Below, one piece after another: positions 34,365 through 42,746 of a DNA stretch of 64,000 bases. Made by a program: the position numbers and the translations under genes. The stretch is from JAJRTE01 sp964418585 (lineage in GTDB: Bacteria > Myxococcota_A > UBA796 > JAJRTE01), in contig CAYQMG010000204.1 in the NCBI GenBank assembly GCA_964418585.1, forward strand, positions 1-64,000, in the 5' to 3' direction. Below the pieces are notes generated by a model that saw nothing but the letters and a program-made list of their open reading frames with translations, did no database searches and was not told the DNA's origin. Every line of letters starts with the position of its first letter. Position 1 is the stretch's first letter.

Positions 34365-36583
34365 CCGCGTTTCCGGCGGAGGAGTCCGCGGAGGAGAGTC
34401 AATGCGAGGACGAACCCGGCGATGGATGCCAGGAGCCATAACCACCTCGAGCCTCTGGCGGGCGGAGACGGAGCGGGTTCCTCCGGAGGAGTCCTCGGAG
34501 GAACATCCAACGACAGGGTTCTGCCGGGGGTTTCTCGGGCTCCCTCCTCCTGTGGTGGGAAGAGCAGGGCCACGTTCCCGTGCAGCCTGAAGTCGCCCCA
34601 CACCCTGCCGAGAGGGGTTTTGTTGAGCGCGACGGCGTCGGCTGATTCTGCCGAGAGCAGCAGGACCGGCCGGGAGCCCCACGGGGGCTGGAACAGTTGC
34701 CACAGCGCAGCGTGAGACGCATTCCTGGGGATAGCATATCTGATTCTCGCCTCGACCGCCATATGCCCGCGTTCATCCAGGGCGAGTGGGGCCCAGGCCC
34801 CGAGCGGTCGTACAGCCGGTTCCAGGTCTGCTGTATCGATGACGATCCAGGCTCGAGCCGCCTTCTCGTCGGGGGAGAGGTGGTCGAATTCCCGTGCGCG
34901 CAGGACCTGGAGGTCGATGTCCCCGGTGGTTCCGGCCCGGGCTCCGATGGCTGCGGCTGCGACCAGGAGGGCGCCGGCCCCGTGGACTCCGCTGTCGTCG
35001 TCCAGGACCAGTCCGGTGGTGCTCAGCGACGGTTCACGGACGAACAGGTCTGGATAGGCGTCCAGATCGAGGTCCTCGGTAGGCAGGTGGGCCAGGCGGG
35101 CCTCGGACTCGCGGCTGATGATCACCCAAAGGCTGTCATCATAGGGTCTTGCGCAGTCGTCGGTTCCGACATCGATGAAAAGGTTGAATCCGATCCTGAG
35201 CGCGTCCGCGGAGGCGAACCGAGGCGGAATGGGCACATCGCAGGCGATTTCTCGAGTGCCTGGCGGGCCGACTTCGGGCACGAACTCCCGGCGATAGGCA
35301 GGCACGTCCCCAATGGTGACCTCGAGGGCGCTGGTGCGTTGAAACGAGACAGGGTGTCGGAGGATGAGGTGGAGGTGTGCGGTGGCGTCGAGCGTCCAGT
35401 TGCGGGGAAGCGGGATGGTCAAGTTGAACGATCGGGTGGTGATCCCCCGGAGCACGATGTCGTCCTGGTTGAGAGACTTGAACGAGATCCGGGTGGGATC
35501 TCGAGGCGGGCTGTGTGGGTAAGGAGGCGTGTCCAGGAACAGAGCCTGGGAGCCCTCGAGGCGTTCGAGCACCTGGCCGTTTCCCAGGTTTGCACGGAGG
35601 ATGCGCATACCCTCGATGTCCGACCCGATGGCAACAAGGAAGCGTCGGTGTGGGTTGTCGGGGTGCGTGGCTTCGATCAGTGCCCCGAACCGGGGTCCGG
35701 GTGGATACTCGTCCCGAAGGGTTTCGATTCTTTTTTTCAGGGGGGAGGAAGGGATACCCCAGGTCTCGAGGGCGTCCAGGAGGCTCGAGTCTCCGACCAG
35801 GACGAGGTGGGTGTTTCGGAGGTCTGGGCGGGGGCCTTTCAGAAAGGTTGCCTGGATCCGGTCCGGGGGGCAGAGTCTGGCTCCACCGAGCCTTGCTGCG
35901 AGCACCGCGGCGATCTCCAGCGCCTCTCGTCCAGGATCCGGAGGCAGGATGAATGTGATCTGGTTCGGTCCGGTTCGGTCTTCCGGGCCGCAGGAAACAT
36001 AGCTTTGGGGAAAACGGGACAGGTCCGGGGTCGCGATTTGCTGCGTGTGGGGGAGGTCCAGGAAGGACCCGGCGCCCAACCAGGCCCAGAGGCCGGGATT
36101 GTCCACGTCCTCGCACGGGTCGTCACTTGCGCGGAGATAGAACCGGACCTCCACCACATTCCATCCGGGCACCACCGCCCGGGCCGGCACATCCATCTCG
36201 AGGAGCCAGGGCCGGGTTTCGGCGGGCACGATGGCGCGCGTGTCGAGCTGTACCTGGTTGAGCAACACGGTGACGTTCGCGTGTTCGAGCAAGCTGGATA
36301 CGTCGAGTTCCAGGCCCATCCGGCCGCCCTGGTCGGAGATGAGCCAGTCCTCGGGCACGTACACCGGAAACGAACGTGCCCCGTACATGCCGCTGGCGCG
36401 AAACGGGCGGGTGACGAACAGGAGTCGTGTGTTTCCTGGAGTCGTCGGTGTTGTGGACTGGGAGGACGAGGAGACCTCCTGATCCGCGTCCGGATTGTTG
36501 GAACCTGTTTCGTCCCCTCCTGCACCCTGGATGGCAGGAGAGATCGAAAGGAGCGTCATCATCCACAGGAGCCTGATCTTCAT
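34361..36583 (-). CDS. BcsB-family (cellulose synthase regulatory subunit-like) periplasmic protein
   Basis: 740 aa from ATG at 36583. A signal peptide is followed by a Ser/Thr-rich spacer and two BcsB-type halves. The first has GLELDVSSLLEHANVTVLLN, EVRFYLRASDDPCEDVDNPG, GSFLDLPHTQQIATPDLSRF, FPQSYV and ITFILPPDP with a flavodoxin-like block after it. The second repeats RSFNLTIPLPRNWTLDATA and NLFIDVGTDDCARPYDDSLW. One C-terminal membrane helix (LWLLASIAGFVLALTLL) ends in basic residues, as in BcsB, which anchors to the inner membrane and guides the polysaccharide through the periplasm. No BcsA synthase or PilZ domain is nearby. It is first in an operon with vWA, TIG and barrel proteins, so it may serve another exported polymer. 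Confidence 0.75.
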   Translation of the reverse strand: MKIRLLWMMTLLSISPAIQGAGGDETGSNNPDADQEVSSSSQSTTPTTPGNTRLLFVTRPFRASGMYGARSFPVYVPEDWLISDQGGRMGLELDVSSLLEHANVTVLLNQVQLDTRAIVPAETRPWLLEMDVPARAVVPGWNVVEVRFYLRASDDPCEDVDNPGLWAWLGAGSFLDLPHTQQIATPDLSRFPQSYVSCGPEDRTGPNQITFILPPDPGREALEIAAVLAARLGGARLCPPDRIQATFLKGPRPDLRNTHLVLVGDSSLLDALETWGIPSSPLKKRIETLRDEYPPGPRFGALIEATHPDNPHRRFLVAIGSDIEGMRILRANLGNGQVLERLEGSQALFLDTPPYPHSPPRDPTRISFKSLNQDDIVLRGITTRSFNLTIPLPRNWTLDATAHLHLILRHPVSFQRTSALEVTIGDVPAYRREFVPEVGPPGTREIACDVPIPPRFASADALRIGFNLFIDVGTDDCARPYDDSLWVIISRESEARLAHLPTEDLDLDAYPDLFVREPSLSTTGLVLDDDSGVHGAGALLVAAAAIGARAGTTGDIDLQVLRAREFDHLSPDEKAARAWIVIDTADLEPAVRPLGAWAPLALDERGHMAVEARIRYAIPRNASHAALWQLFQPPWGSRPVLLLSAESADAVALNKTPLGRVWGDFRLHGNVALLFPPQEEGARETPGRTLSLDVPPRTPPEEPAPSPPARGSRWLWLLASIAGFVLALTLLRGLLRRKRG

Positions 36584-36963
36584 ATTCACCCGCCCACGCT
36601 GCTGGTGCCTGCACGGCCACCCTGGCACTGCCGTCTCGAAGCGCAACCACCCCTTGTTTTCGGCCCGGGCAGGGAACGGCCCTGGAGGGAAAGAGCGCGT
36701 CATCCCTGGCACCGAAGGCCTGGCGTGGATACGATAGCATGATTTCTCGTCACCGTTGACAGTTCCTGCCCGGCATCCTACAATCAGCGGCGGTTTTTTT
36801 GCCGCAAGCGGGTCGGGCCGGAAGGCCCTGGTGCCCGGATCCGGTCCGGTAGCCGTGTGGAGTGTGGCGCGGTCGGAGCGGCTCGAGGAGGGCAGGGGCC
36901 GGGTGGGACCGGGCATGGGAACTGGTCGCGCCCACCTTCACATCCACACAACGAGGGGTGAGC
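36584..36963. other. Divergent intergenic region with a strong promoter
   Basis: 380 bp without a gene. It contains the plus-strand promoter at 36756-36784 and, just downstream, GCGGCGG followed by seven T and GCCGC (36788-36807), a short hairpin with T in its loop. No minus-strand promoter for the BcsB operon could be picked with confidence. Confidence 0.5.
36756..36784 (+). promoter_or_regulatory. Sigma-70-type promoter for the FHA-DUF2520 genes
   Basis: Perfect TTGACA (36756-36761), exactly 17 bp, then TACAAT (36779-36784, 5/6). The FHA gene begins at 36964, giving a leader of about 170 nt. Confidence 0.7.
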
Positions 36964-37383
36964 ATGAGCCGGGACAGCATCACGTTGAAGGCCCTGACTG
37001 CCGAGATGGACCTGTCATTCCATGGACCGCTCCTGGAAGTGTCGGCCTTTCCGTTCAAGATTGGCAGGGAGTGTCGGGATCGCCGTTCCCACGGGCGACC
37101 TCCGGGGCTGGTGGAGCGTCGGACCGGCAAGGTACCGCCCAACAACGACCTTTACATCCAGGAAAGCGGCAATCGCCTGTTCGTGTCGCGAGAGCACCTT
37201 CTGATCGAGCGCCGGGAGGATGGGCTCTACCTGGTTGACCTTTTCAGTTCGTGCGGGACCATCGTGGAAGCGGTCTACATCGGTGGAGACCACAAGGGGG
37301 GCGAGACAAAGTTGGCCCCCAACGACGTGGTCATCGTGGGCACCGCCAACTCGCCCTACATGTTCAAAGTAGTGATGGACTGA
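36964..37383 (+). CDS. FHA-domain protein
   Basis: 139 aa from ATG at 36964 (GAGGGGTGAGC upstream). The FHA signatures are FKIGRE, NNDLYIQESGNRLFVSREHLLIE (Ser-Arg-Glu-His) and LVDLFSSCGTIV, then VIVGTANSPYMFKV. It is almost only an FHA domain, which binds phosphothreonine peptides, with a somewhat long strand 1-2 region (CRDRRSHGRPPGLVERR). It should act in the cytoplasm as a readout of Ser/Thr kinases; a large one is encoded at 42747-46811. It is followed 2 nt later by the DUF2520 gene, so the two are co-translated. Confidence 0.9.
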   Translation: MSRDSITLKALTAEMDLSFHGPLLEVSAFPFKIGRECRDRRSHGRPPGLVERRTGKVPPNNDLYIQESGNRLFVSREHLLIERREDGLYLVDLFSSCGTIVEAVYIGGDHKGGETKLAPNDVVIVGTANSPYMFKVVMD

Positions 37384-37385
37384 AC

Positions 37386-38417
37386 ATGCCTGGCTCAGAC
37401 CTCGAGCAGAAGCCCGATGGGCGACCCGCAGGGCTCGGTCGGGTCGTTGTACTGGGCGCGGGGCGGCTGGGTCTCCACCTCGCCATTCAGCTTCGCGCCC
37501 TTCAGGACACCCGGGTTCACCTCTGGAATCGGCGGAAGCTGGCGGGGCGGCGGCTTGCACTGGCGCAATACTCCGTGCCGGGCGCCTCGCCGGCCGACCT
37601 GTCCAGCGGCAACCTGCCGGAGGAAGCCTTGCGTCAGGCGTCCCTGGTGCTGCTGACCGTCTCCGACAGGGCCATCCAGCCGTTGGGGGAGGCCCTCGCG
37701 GCGCGCGTGAGCGATCTGACCGCACCGGTGTTCCATTGCTCGGGCGCGCTTTCTCCCGCTGTCCTGTCGGCTCTCCGCGACCGTGGAACTCCCATCGGGT
37801 CCATTCACCCGGTCCGGAGTTTCACCCTGGACATGCATCCCGCTTCCCTGGAAGGAACCTGGTTCGCGCTCGAAGGAACCGATCGGGCCATGGAAGCAGG
37901 GAGGCGCCTGGTGCAGGCCCTGGGGGGACGCACCGTGGCGGTGAACACCGCCCACAAGATGGCCTATCATGCGGCGGCCACGATGGCCTCCAACCTGGTC
38001 GTGGCACTCCTGGACCTCGCCGTGGAAACCCTGGGCAAGGGGGTGGCCGGGGACGTGTCGGAAAAAACCCGACTCGAGATCCTGCTTCCCCTGCTCGAGG
38101 GCACCGTGCGCAACCTCAAGGAAGTCGGGCTGCCCGGCGCGCTCACAGGGCCGGTCTCGAGGGGCGACCTGGACGTGGTCCGCGGGCACCTCCGCGAACT
38201 CGTTCGCCATTCCCAGTCCACTGCTCCACCGTGTCGGCCCGACTCGGCGGAGGTCTACCGGCTATTGTCCCTCGGCGCCGTGTCCCTTGCCTCGCGTCAG
38301 GGAATCGCCCCTTCCATCGCAGCCGGCTTGTGGGATGAGCTGGTTGCTCCTGCAGGCAGAACCGAATATCCGCAGGTCGACTCGAGAGATGGGCAACCTT
38401 CTGGAGAGCGATCCTGA
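37386..38417 (+). CDS. Rossmann-fold DUF2520 protein (NAD(P)-dependent dehydrogenase-like)
   Basis: 343 aa from ATG at 37386, two bases after the FHA stop. The Rossmann motif GRVVVLGAGRLGLHLA opens it, followed by LTVSDRAI, FHCSGALSPAVLSAL and the family-typical GSIHPVRSF. The C-terminal half is helical (KMAYHAAATMASNLVVALLDLA, LLPLLEGTVRNLKEVGL, ALTGPVSRGD), as in ketopantoate reductase and 6-phosphogluconate-type dehydrogenases. Family members carry this DUF2520 domain and their substrate is unknown. A longer reading frame upstream overlaps the FHA gene and is not used. Confidence 0.87.
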   Translation: MPGSDLEQKPDGRPAGLGRVVVLGAGRLGLHLAIQLRALQDTRVHLWNRRKLAGRRLALAQYSVPGASPADLSSGNLPEEALRQASLVLLTVSDRAIQPLGEALAARVSDLTAPVFHCSGALSPAVLSALRDRGTPIGSIHPVRSFTLDMHPASLEGTWFALEGTDRAMEAGRRLVQALGGRTVAVNTAHKMAYHAAATMASNLVVALLDLAVETLGKGVAGDVSEKTRLEILLPLLEGTVRNLKEVGLPGALTGPVSRGDLDVVRGHLRELVRHSQSTAPPCRPDSAEVYRLLSLGAVSLASRQGIAPSIAAGLWDELVAPAGRTEYPQVDSRDGQPSGERS

Positions 38418-38544
38418 AAAAAAGGTGCAAGACCAGGCGCGCTGTTCCGACAAGAGGGGAGCAGGGGTAATCCGCGGGCGGGACCGGGCGAGTGTATCGC
38501 CTGGAAAGGCGGTGGGGCGGTGTGGTCTCGGACGCCAATTTGTT

Positions 38545-38574
38545 TTGACAGGCCCAAACTGCTTCGGATAGATT
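38545..38574 (+). promoter_or_regulatory. Promoter for the 60-aa protein gene
   Basis: TTGACA (38545-38550), 18-bp spacer, TAGATT (38569-38574, 4/6). The start codon is at 38611, so the leader is about 30 nt. Confidence 0.5.
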
Positions 38575-38610
38575 GAGAAATGAGGACATCGATCCACCGG
38601 GAGTGACATC

Positions 38611-38793
38611 ATGCTGGACAGACTCATCGAGGAAAGGATCGAGCGGAAGCGCAAGCAATCAGGAACCACTCGTCTTCCTGCCGTTCTCGAGCTGCCGCGG
38701 CCGCCCCTTGACTGGGATCGTCGGCAGGATCACGAAGACCGGAAGAAGAAGGAGGAGCCGCGGCGCGGCGTGGTGATCATCGATTTCATGTGA
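38611..38793 (+). CDS. Small charged protein of unknown function (60 aa)
   Basis: The start ATG has GGGAGTGACATC upstream and a matching promoter 37-66 bp before it. The protein is very rich in Arg, Lys and Glu (LIEERIERKRKQ, RRQDHEDRKKKEEPRR) and ends in a short hydrophobic tail, GVVIIDFM. No signal peptide, membrane helix or known domain is visible. The charged middle suggests nucleic-acid or protein binding. Promoter and ribosome site support a real gene. Confidence 0.55.
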   Translation: MLDRLIEERIERKRKQSGTTRLPAVLELPRPPLDWDRRQDHEDRKKKEEPRRGVVIIDFM

Positions 38794-38947
38794 GGGCTTG
38801 CCGCGCTTCCCACCCCTTCCCATGCGGCCGGAAGTGTCACGCCGCCACTTCCCCCTTCCTGCTTTCTCCCCGGGGGGAGGTGAATCCCGCCCACAGTGCC
38901 CCTCGAGGCCGGTACCCCATTCAAACCAACCCGGGACCTTGTGTGGC

Positions 38948-39589
38948 TCAGGAACGATACCAGGACAGGCGGAGCCGATAGAGCGGTTCGTGCTGAGAGA
39001 GTAGTTTTTTCTCGAGGAGTTTTCGGATCTCGTCCCGCTCAGGAGAGACACCCAGGGGGAGCGCCATCTTGCCGACCTGTAGCTTGGGCGGTGAATCGTC
39101 CCACAGGTCCAGGTCCTCTTCGTCATCCCATTCGGCGCGTGTCTTGATGACTCCGTAGAGCTTGTGCCACCAGCCATTCAGTTCCCACACCCGGGGATGC
39201 CCCAATTCCTCGAGTCGACCCAGTCGGTACAGTTCCTCCACGGACCGTACCTCGCAGATACGCTTGTCCACCAGAGTCTCCATGACCTCGGGGGCTCGAG
39301 CCACCACCTCGCCAGGGTCCAGGGAGGCCAGCGTGGCCACCCGGCTCATGCGAACCAGGATCGGCTCTTCCTGGAGAAAGAGCCCGTCCGCCATGGCCAC
39401 GAGGGCGGGATACCATTCCTCCCGAACCTCCACGCTCAAGGCCTTTTCGATGCGATCGATCATCACCTTCAGGGGGAATTCGAGCGGTTCGCGGCTGTCC
39501 GGATGAAAGACCTGGACGCGATAGGAGGGCGTGAGAGGACCCGCGGTCGGTCCGTCCAGGGTCCCGTTCAATGTGTTAGGACGACCCAT
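38948..39589 (-). CDS. Hypothetical cytoplasmic protein
   Basis: 213 aa from ATG at 39589. There is no clear ribosome site, but a promoter with 17-bp spacing lies 58-86 bp upstream. Apart from YRVQVFHPDSREPLEFPLKV, probably beta-stranded, the protein looks helical and acidic (VREEWYPALVAMADGLFLQE, ELNGWWHKLYGVIKTRAEW, PERDEIRKLLEKKLL). No signal peptide or membrane segment is seen and no family is recognised. It converges on the 60-aa gene. Confidence 0.6.
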   Translation of the reverse strand: MGRPNTLNGTLDGPTAGPLTPSYRVQVFHPDSREPLEFPLKVMIDRIEKALSVEVREEWYPALVAMADGLFLQEEPILVRMSRVATLASLDPGEVVARAPEVMETLVDKRICEVRSVEELYRLGRLEELGHPRVWELNGWWHKLYGVIKTRAEWDDEEDLDLWDDSPPKLQVGKMALPLGVSPERDEIRKLLEKKLLSQHEPLYRLRLSWYRS

Positions 39590-39646
39590 GATGTGCGTAT
39601 CGTTGCAGGATTTGTTGCCAAGTTGCCCACGGCGTTCAGGGAGTCG

Positions 39647-39675
39647 ATGTTAACTCAACCGTGGGCTGTGGTCAA
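39647..39675 (-). promoter_or_regulatory. Promoter for the hypothetical gene at 38948-39589
   Basis: Minus strand: TTGACC (39675-39670), 17 bp, TAACAT (39652-39647, 4/6). The predicted transcript start is about 50 nt from the start codon. Confidence 0.5.
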
Positions 39676-39864
39676 GCACGACGTCCAGTCGGCCGCGGGA
39701 GTCTCCTCGAAACAGCGGTTCGAGCCGAACGTTTTCAGGGTCGGTGGCTGGGAAAACATTTCAGGAGACGGGCAGGCAGGGGCCGTCTCGAAGCACTGTT
39801 GAGGAGGTCGACCGGTGGGGTACCGGAGGAAAGGGGGCGCGCCTCGATCGGATGGTTCACCTGG

Positions 39865-42618
39865 CTACAGGGGGTCCGGGTCCGTGGTGGCGGAGACGGT
39901 GGCCGCGTCCAGGATGATCCGCCCCGCCCCTCCGGAGGCCGAGTGGTAGGACGTGTGTCCACACACGGTGCCGCCCGGCCCCCCCGTTGCGGTGATGGTC
40001 AGGTTCTCGACACGCTCGGCCTGAATGAAGATGGAACCGCCGGCTCCACCGCCCCCCCCGCTTGCTCCCCAGTCGCCGCCGTACCCGGCGTAGTCACACG
40101 CCTGCTCGCCAGCCTCCCCGTTGGCCGTGATCAGACCGTCCCCCTGGACGGACCGCGCCCAGATGAAAATCATGCCGCCTCCGTTGCCTCCCTTGGCAAG
40201 GACGTACCAGTCGTTGGAGCCGGAATCGCCTTGACCACCACCCCCTCCCAGAATCATCACGGTCGGATCTGATCCGGCGTAGGGGTGCCCGTCCTTGGCC
40301 TGTGGGCGACCGCCATAAGACGCCGCGTCGGCTGGTGGCGCGACCGCGTTGGCCCCACCGCCGGCGCCACCCAGACCGTCGTAGCTGCCGTAGACGCCTT
40401 CGGTACCTCCACATCCCCCGGTCAGTGTGTCCGGTTCGGTGGCCTCGGTGCTGCACCGGGTCCCGGAGTTGCCGAGGATACCTTCCCCGACACGTCCGTT
40501 GGTGGCGCGGAGCAGTTCGCGGGCAGGCCCCCGGAAACCAGCGGCGTCCACGGACAGCACGGCCCCGTTCTCCAGAACCACGTCGTATCGCGCCTGGATG
40601 GCCAGGATGCCGCCAGTGTATCCATCCCAGGGCATGGCGAAAATCTCAACCCCATCGATACGGAGATTGTTGTAGGTCGCAACACGTACGGCCTGACTCG
40701 CAAGAGCGCCAAACTGGTCGTGCGCTCCGGCCTCGTAATCGTGCAACAGTGGAGACGAAATACCAATCCGATCACTCTCCACCCCATCGACCTGGACGAG
40801 TTCGAATTGGCCCGCCGGGTCCCCCTGCATCTGGATCAGCAGGACCAGGTCTCCTTTTTCGAACGAACTCGTCGTGTTCAGATAGACATCGGTTTGGCCC
40901 GCCACCGCGTCCTGGGTGAGGTAGGCGTATGCATTCAATGACTGTGACCGAACCAGAACGGTGATACATTCCTCGAGTTCGTCCACCTCCCCGTTGCAGT
41001 CGTCGTCTTTCTCGTTGCACACCTCGGTTGCGCCCGGGTTGACCGTTGCATCCATGTCGTTGCAATCCCCGGCCTCGAGGGCGTATCCGGTGGGTTGGTC
41101 GCAATCGACCCGGGTGTCGTTTTCCACGCCGTACCCGTCGCCGTCATCGTCGCGGTAGAAGGTGCCCAGATCCACGGGGTCGTCGTCCACCTGGCCGTTG
41201 CAGTCGTCGTCGAGGTCGTTGCATATTTCGTCGGCCGCCGGGTTGATCGCGGGGTCGTCATCGTCGCAGTCGTCCGGGTTCGACACGTGGTTTGCGGGCG
41301 GGCCACAGGCGACGGTTGACACGGTGGGGTTCCCGTAGCCGTCTCCATCGGCGTCCTCGAACCACTCGAGTGCGTCGGCGGCTGTATCCTCGTCGACGGT
41401 GCCGTTGCAATCGTCGTCCACGCCGTTGCAGATCTCGGTGGCTTCGGGGTTGACCCCGGGTGCCAGATCGTCGCAATCTCCACTCGTGGACACGTAGGCG
41501 TCGGTGGGCGGTGTACATCCGGTGACCGGATTGGTGTCCCGTCCGAAACCGTCTCCATCGGCGTCGAGGTAGAATGTTTCCTGTACTTCCTCGTCCACGT
41601 CGCCGTCGCAGTCGTTGTCCTTGCCGTCGCACGCCTCTTCTGCACCTGGATAGACGGCAGGGTCGCTGTCATCGCAATCGTCGTTCGCAGTGGCGAATCC
41701 GGCGCTCATCTCACACCCCTCCTGGGATTCGGCAGGGTCGCCGTGTCCATCTCCATCCTCGTCGGCATAGAACAGGGTCGCGCCCTCTTCGTCGATGTCG
41801 CCGTTGCAGTCGTTGTCCTTGCCGTCGCATGTTTCGTCTGCGCCCGGGTAGACGGCGGGGTCGCTGTCGTCGCAGTCGTCCGCCAGGTCGACGTGGTTTT
41901 CCGGGGGGGAGCATGCGTCGGTCGGGTGGTCCGGGTCTCCGTGTCCGTCCGAATCAGCGTCGAGGAAGTAGGTGCTGGTGACGCTTTCGTCCGTGTCGCT
42001 GTCGCAGTCATTGTCCTTGCCGTCGCATGTTTCGTCTGCGCCCGGGTAGACGGTGGGGTCGCTGTCGTCGCAGTCCAGATCTTCGGTCCATCCATCCTGG
42101 TCCACGTCGATGATTTCCTCCACCCCGGTCCCGGCCAGAGCAACGGCGATTTGGTGTCCGTCCTCGTCATTGGCCGCCACGATGAGGGTCGCCGCGTAAC
42201 CTCGCTCGGCCCTGGGGATGAATCGGATGGTCAGGGAATCCGATGTCCCGGGCGCAATGGAACGGGTCGCATCGTCCGGGAAGGAGAAGACGGCCGCCGG
42301 GTCCTCAATGGTTCCGGTCACGGTCAGATTGACGTCGCCGACGTTGGAGATGGTGAGTTCGAGGTCGGCGGAGTTTCCCACCAACACATCCCCGAAGTCG
42401 AGTGCGACCGGGTCAACCTCCATCTCCACGTGCGATTCCGGGGCAGAAGTGGGAGAAGGGGAGGGCATGGGCTCTTCGTCCGGCTGATTGCAGGCAAGGA
42501 GCCACCAGGGAAGGAGCAGGGGCCAGAGCAGGCGTAGGCGTGCCTGGGCGGCTCGAGTGGGGGGGCGAGGGGTAGTGGGCGCCGGACAGGCGCCCTTGTC
42601 TGCTTCCACAATCATCAT
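39865..42618 (-). CDS. Lipoprotein with ASH-like domain, MopE-type repeats and glycine-rich C-terminus
   Basis: 917 aa from ATG at 42618 (GGAGG, 6 nt). The lipobox LLAC precedes an immunoglobulin-like ASH/choice-of-anchor domain (VDPVALDFGDVLVGNSADLE, about 65-165). About seven MopE-type units follow, each DCDDSDP-VYPGADETCDGKDNDCNG with a YADEDGDGHGDP loop (170-530), likely metal-binding spacers. From about 540 a beta-helix-like region (VEIFAMPWDGYTGGILAIQA) leads to a glycine-rich end (GLGGAGGGANAV, SGGGGGAGGSIFIQAE). This is a large surface lipoprotein, with the repeats as a stalk and the Gly-rich part perhaps adhesive. Units are similar in DNA, so their number may vary between strains. 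Confidence 0.85.
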   Translation of the reverse strand: MMIVEADKGACPAPTTPRPPTRAAQARLRLLWPLLLPWWLLACNQPDEEPMPSPSPTSAPESHVEMEVDPVALDFGDVLVGNSADLELTISNVGDVNLTVTGTIEDPAAVFSFPDDATRSIAPGTSDSLTIRFIPRAERGYAATLIVAANDEDGHQIAVALAGTGVEEIIDVDQDGWTEDLDCDDSDPTVYPGADETCDGKDNDCDSDTDESVTSTYFLDADSDGHGDPDHPTDACSPPENHVDLADDCDDSDPAVYPGADETCDGKDNDCNGDIDEEGATLFYADEDGDGHGDPAESQEGCEMSAGFATANDDCDDSDPAVYPGAEEACDGKDNDCDGDVDEEVQETFYLDADGDGFGRDTNPVTGCTPPTDAYVSTSGDCDDLAPGVNPEATEICNGVDDDCNGTVDEDTAADALEWFEDADGDGYGNPTVSTVACGPPANHVSNPDDCDDDDPAINPAADEICNDLDDDCNGQVDDDPVDLGTFYRDDDGDGYGVENDTRVDCDQPTGYALEAGDCNDMDATVNPGATEVCNEKDDDCNGEVDELEECITVLVRSQSLNAYAYLTQDAVAGQTDVYLNTTSSFEKGDLVLLIQMQGDPAGQFELVQVDGVESDRIGISSPLLHDYEAGAHDQFGALASQAVRVATYNNLRIDGVEIFAMPWDGYTGGILAIQARYDVVLENGAVLSVDAAGFRGPARELLRATNGRVGEGILGNSGTRCSTEATEPDTLTGGCGGTEGVYGSYDGLGGAGGGANAVAPPADAASYGGRPQAKDGHPYAGSDPTVMILGGGGGQGDSGSNDWYVLAKGGNGGGMIFIWARSVQGDGLITANGEAGEQACDYAGYGGDWGASGGGGGAGGSIFIQAERVENLTITATGGPGGTVCGHTSYHSASGGAGRIILDAATVSATTDPDPL

Positions 42619-42746
42619 GTTTACCTCCGCGATTCGCTCGATGGACCGATTCTCCTGTCCACGTTACGTTGTCCGCTCAGCCCGTCTCCCGGGTCTGGAC
42701 CGACCCGGTGGTGCCTCCAGGTGGCCGGCCGGGTCGATGTGTCGAG

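Noticed and set aside
33378..34703. The full 441-aa frame as the vWA protein
   Set aside because: The first 113 codons overlap the BcsB-family gene and are low-complexity. The lipoprotein signal begins just after the coupling GTG at 34364.
34697..36742. A 681-aa plus-strand ORF
   Set aside because: Antisense to the BcsB-family gene and without recognisable domains.
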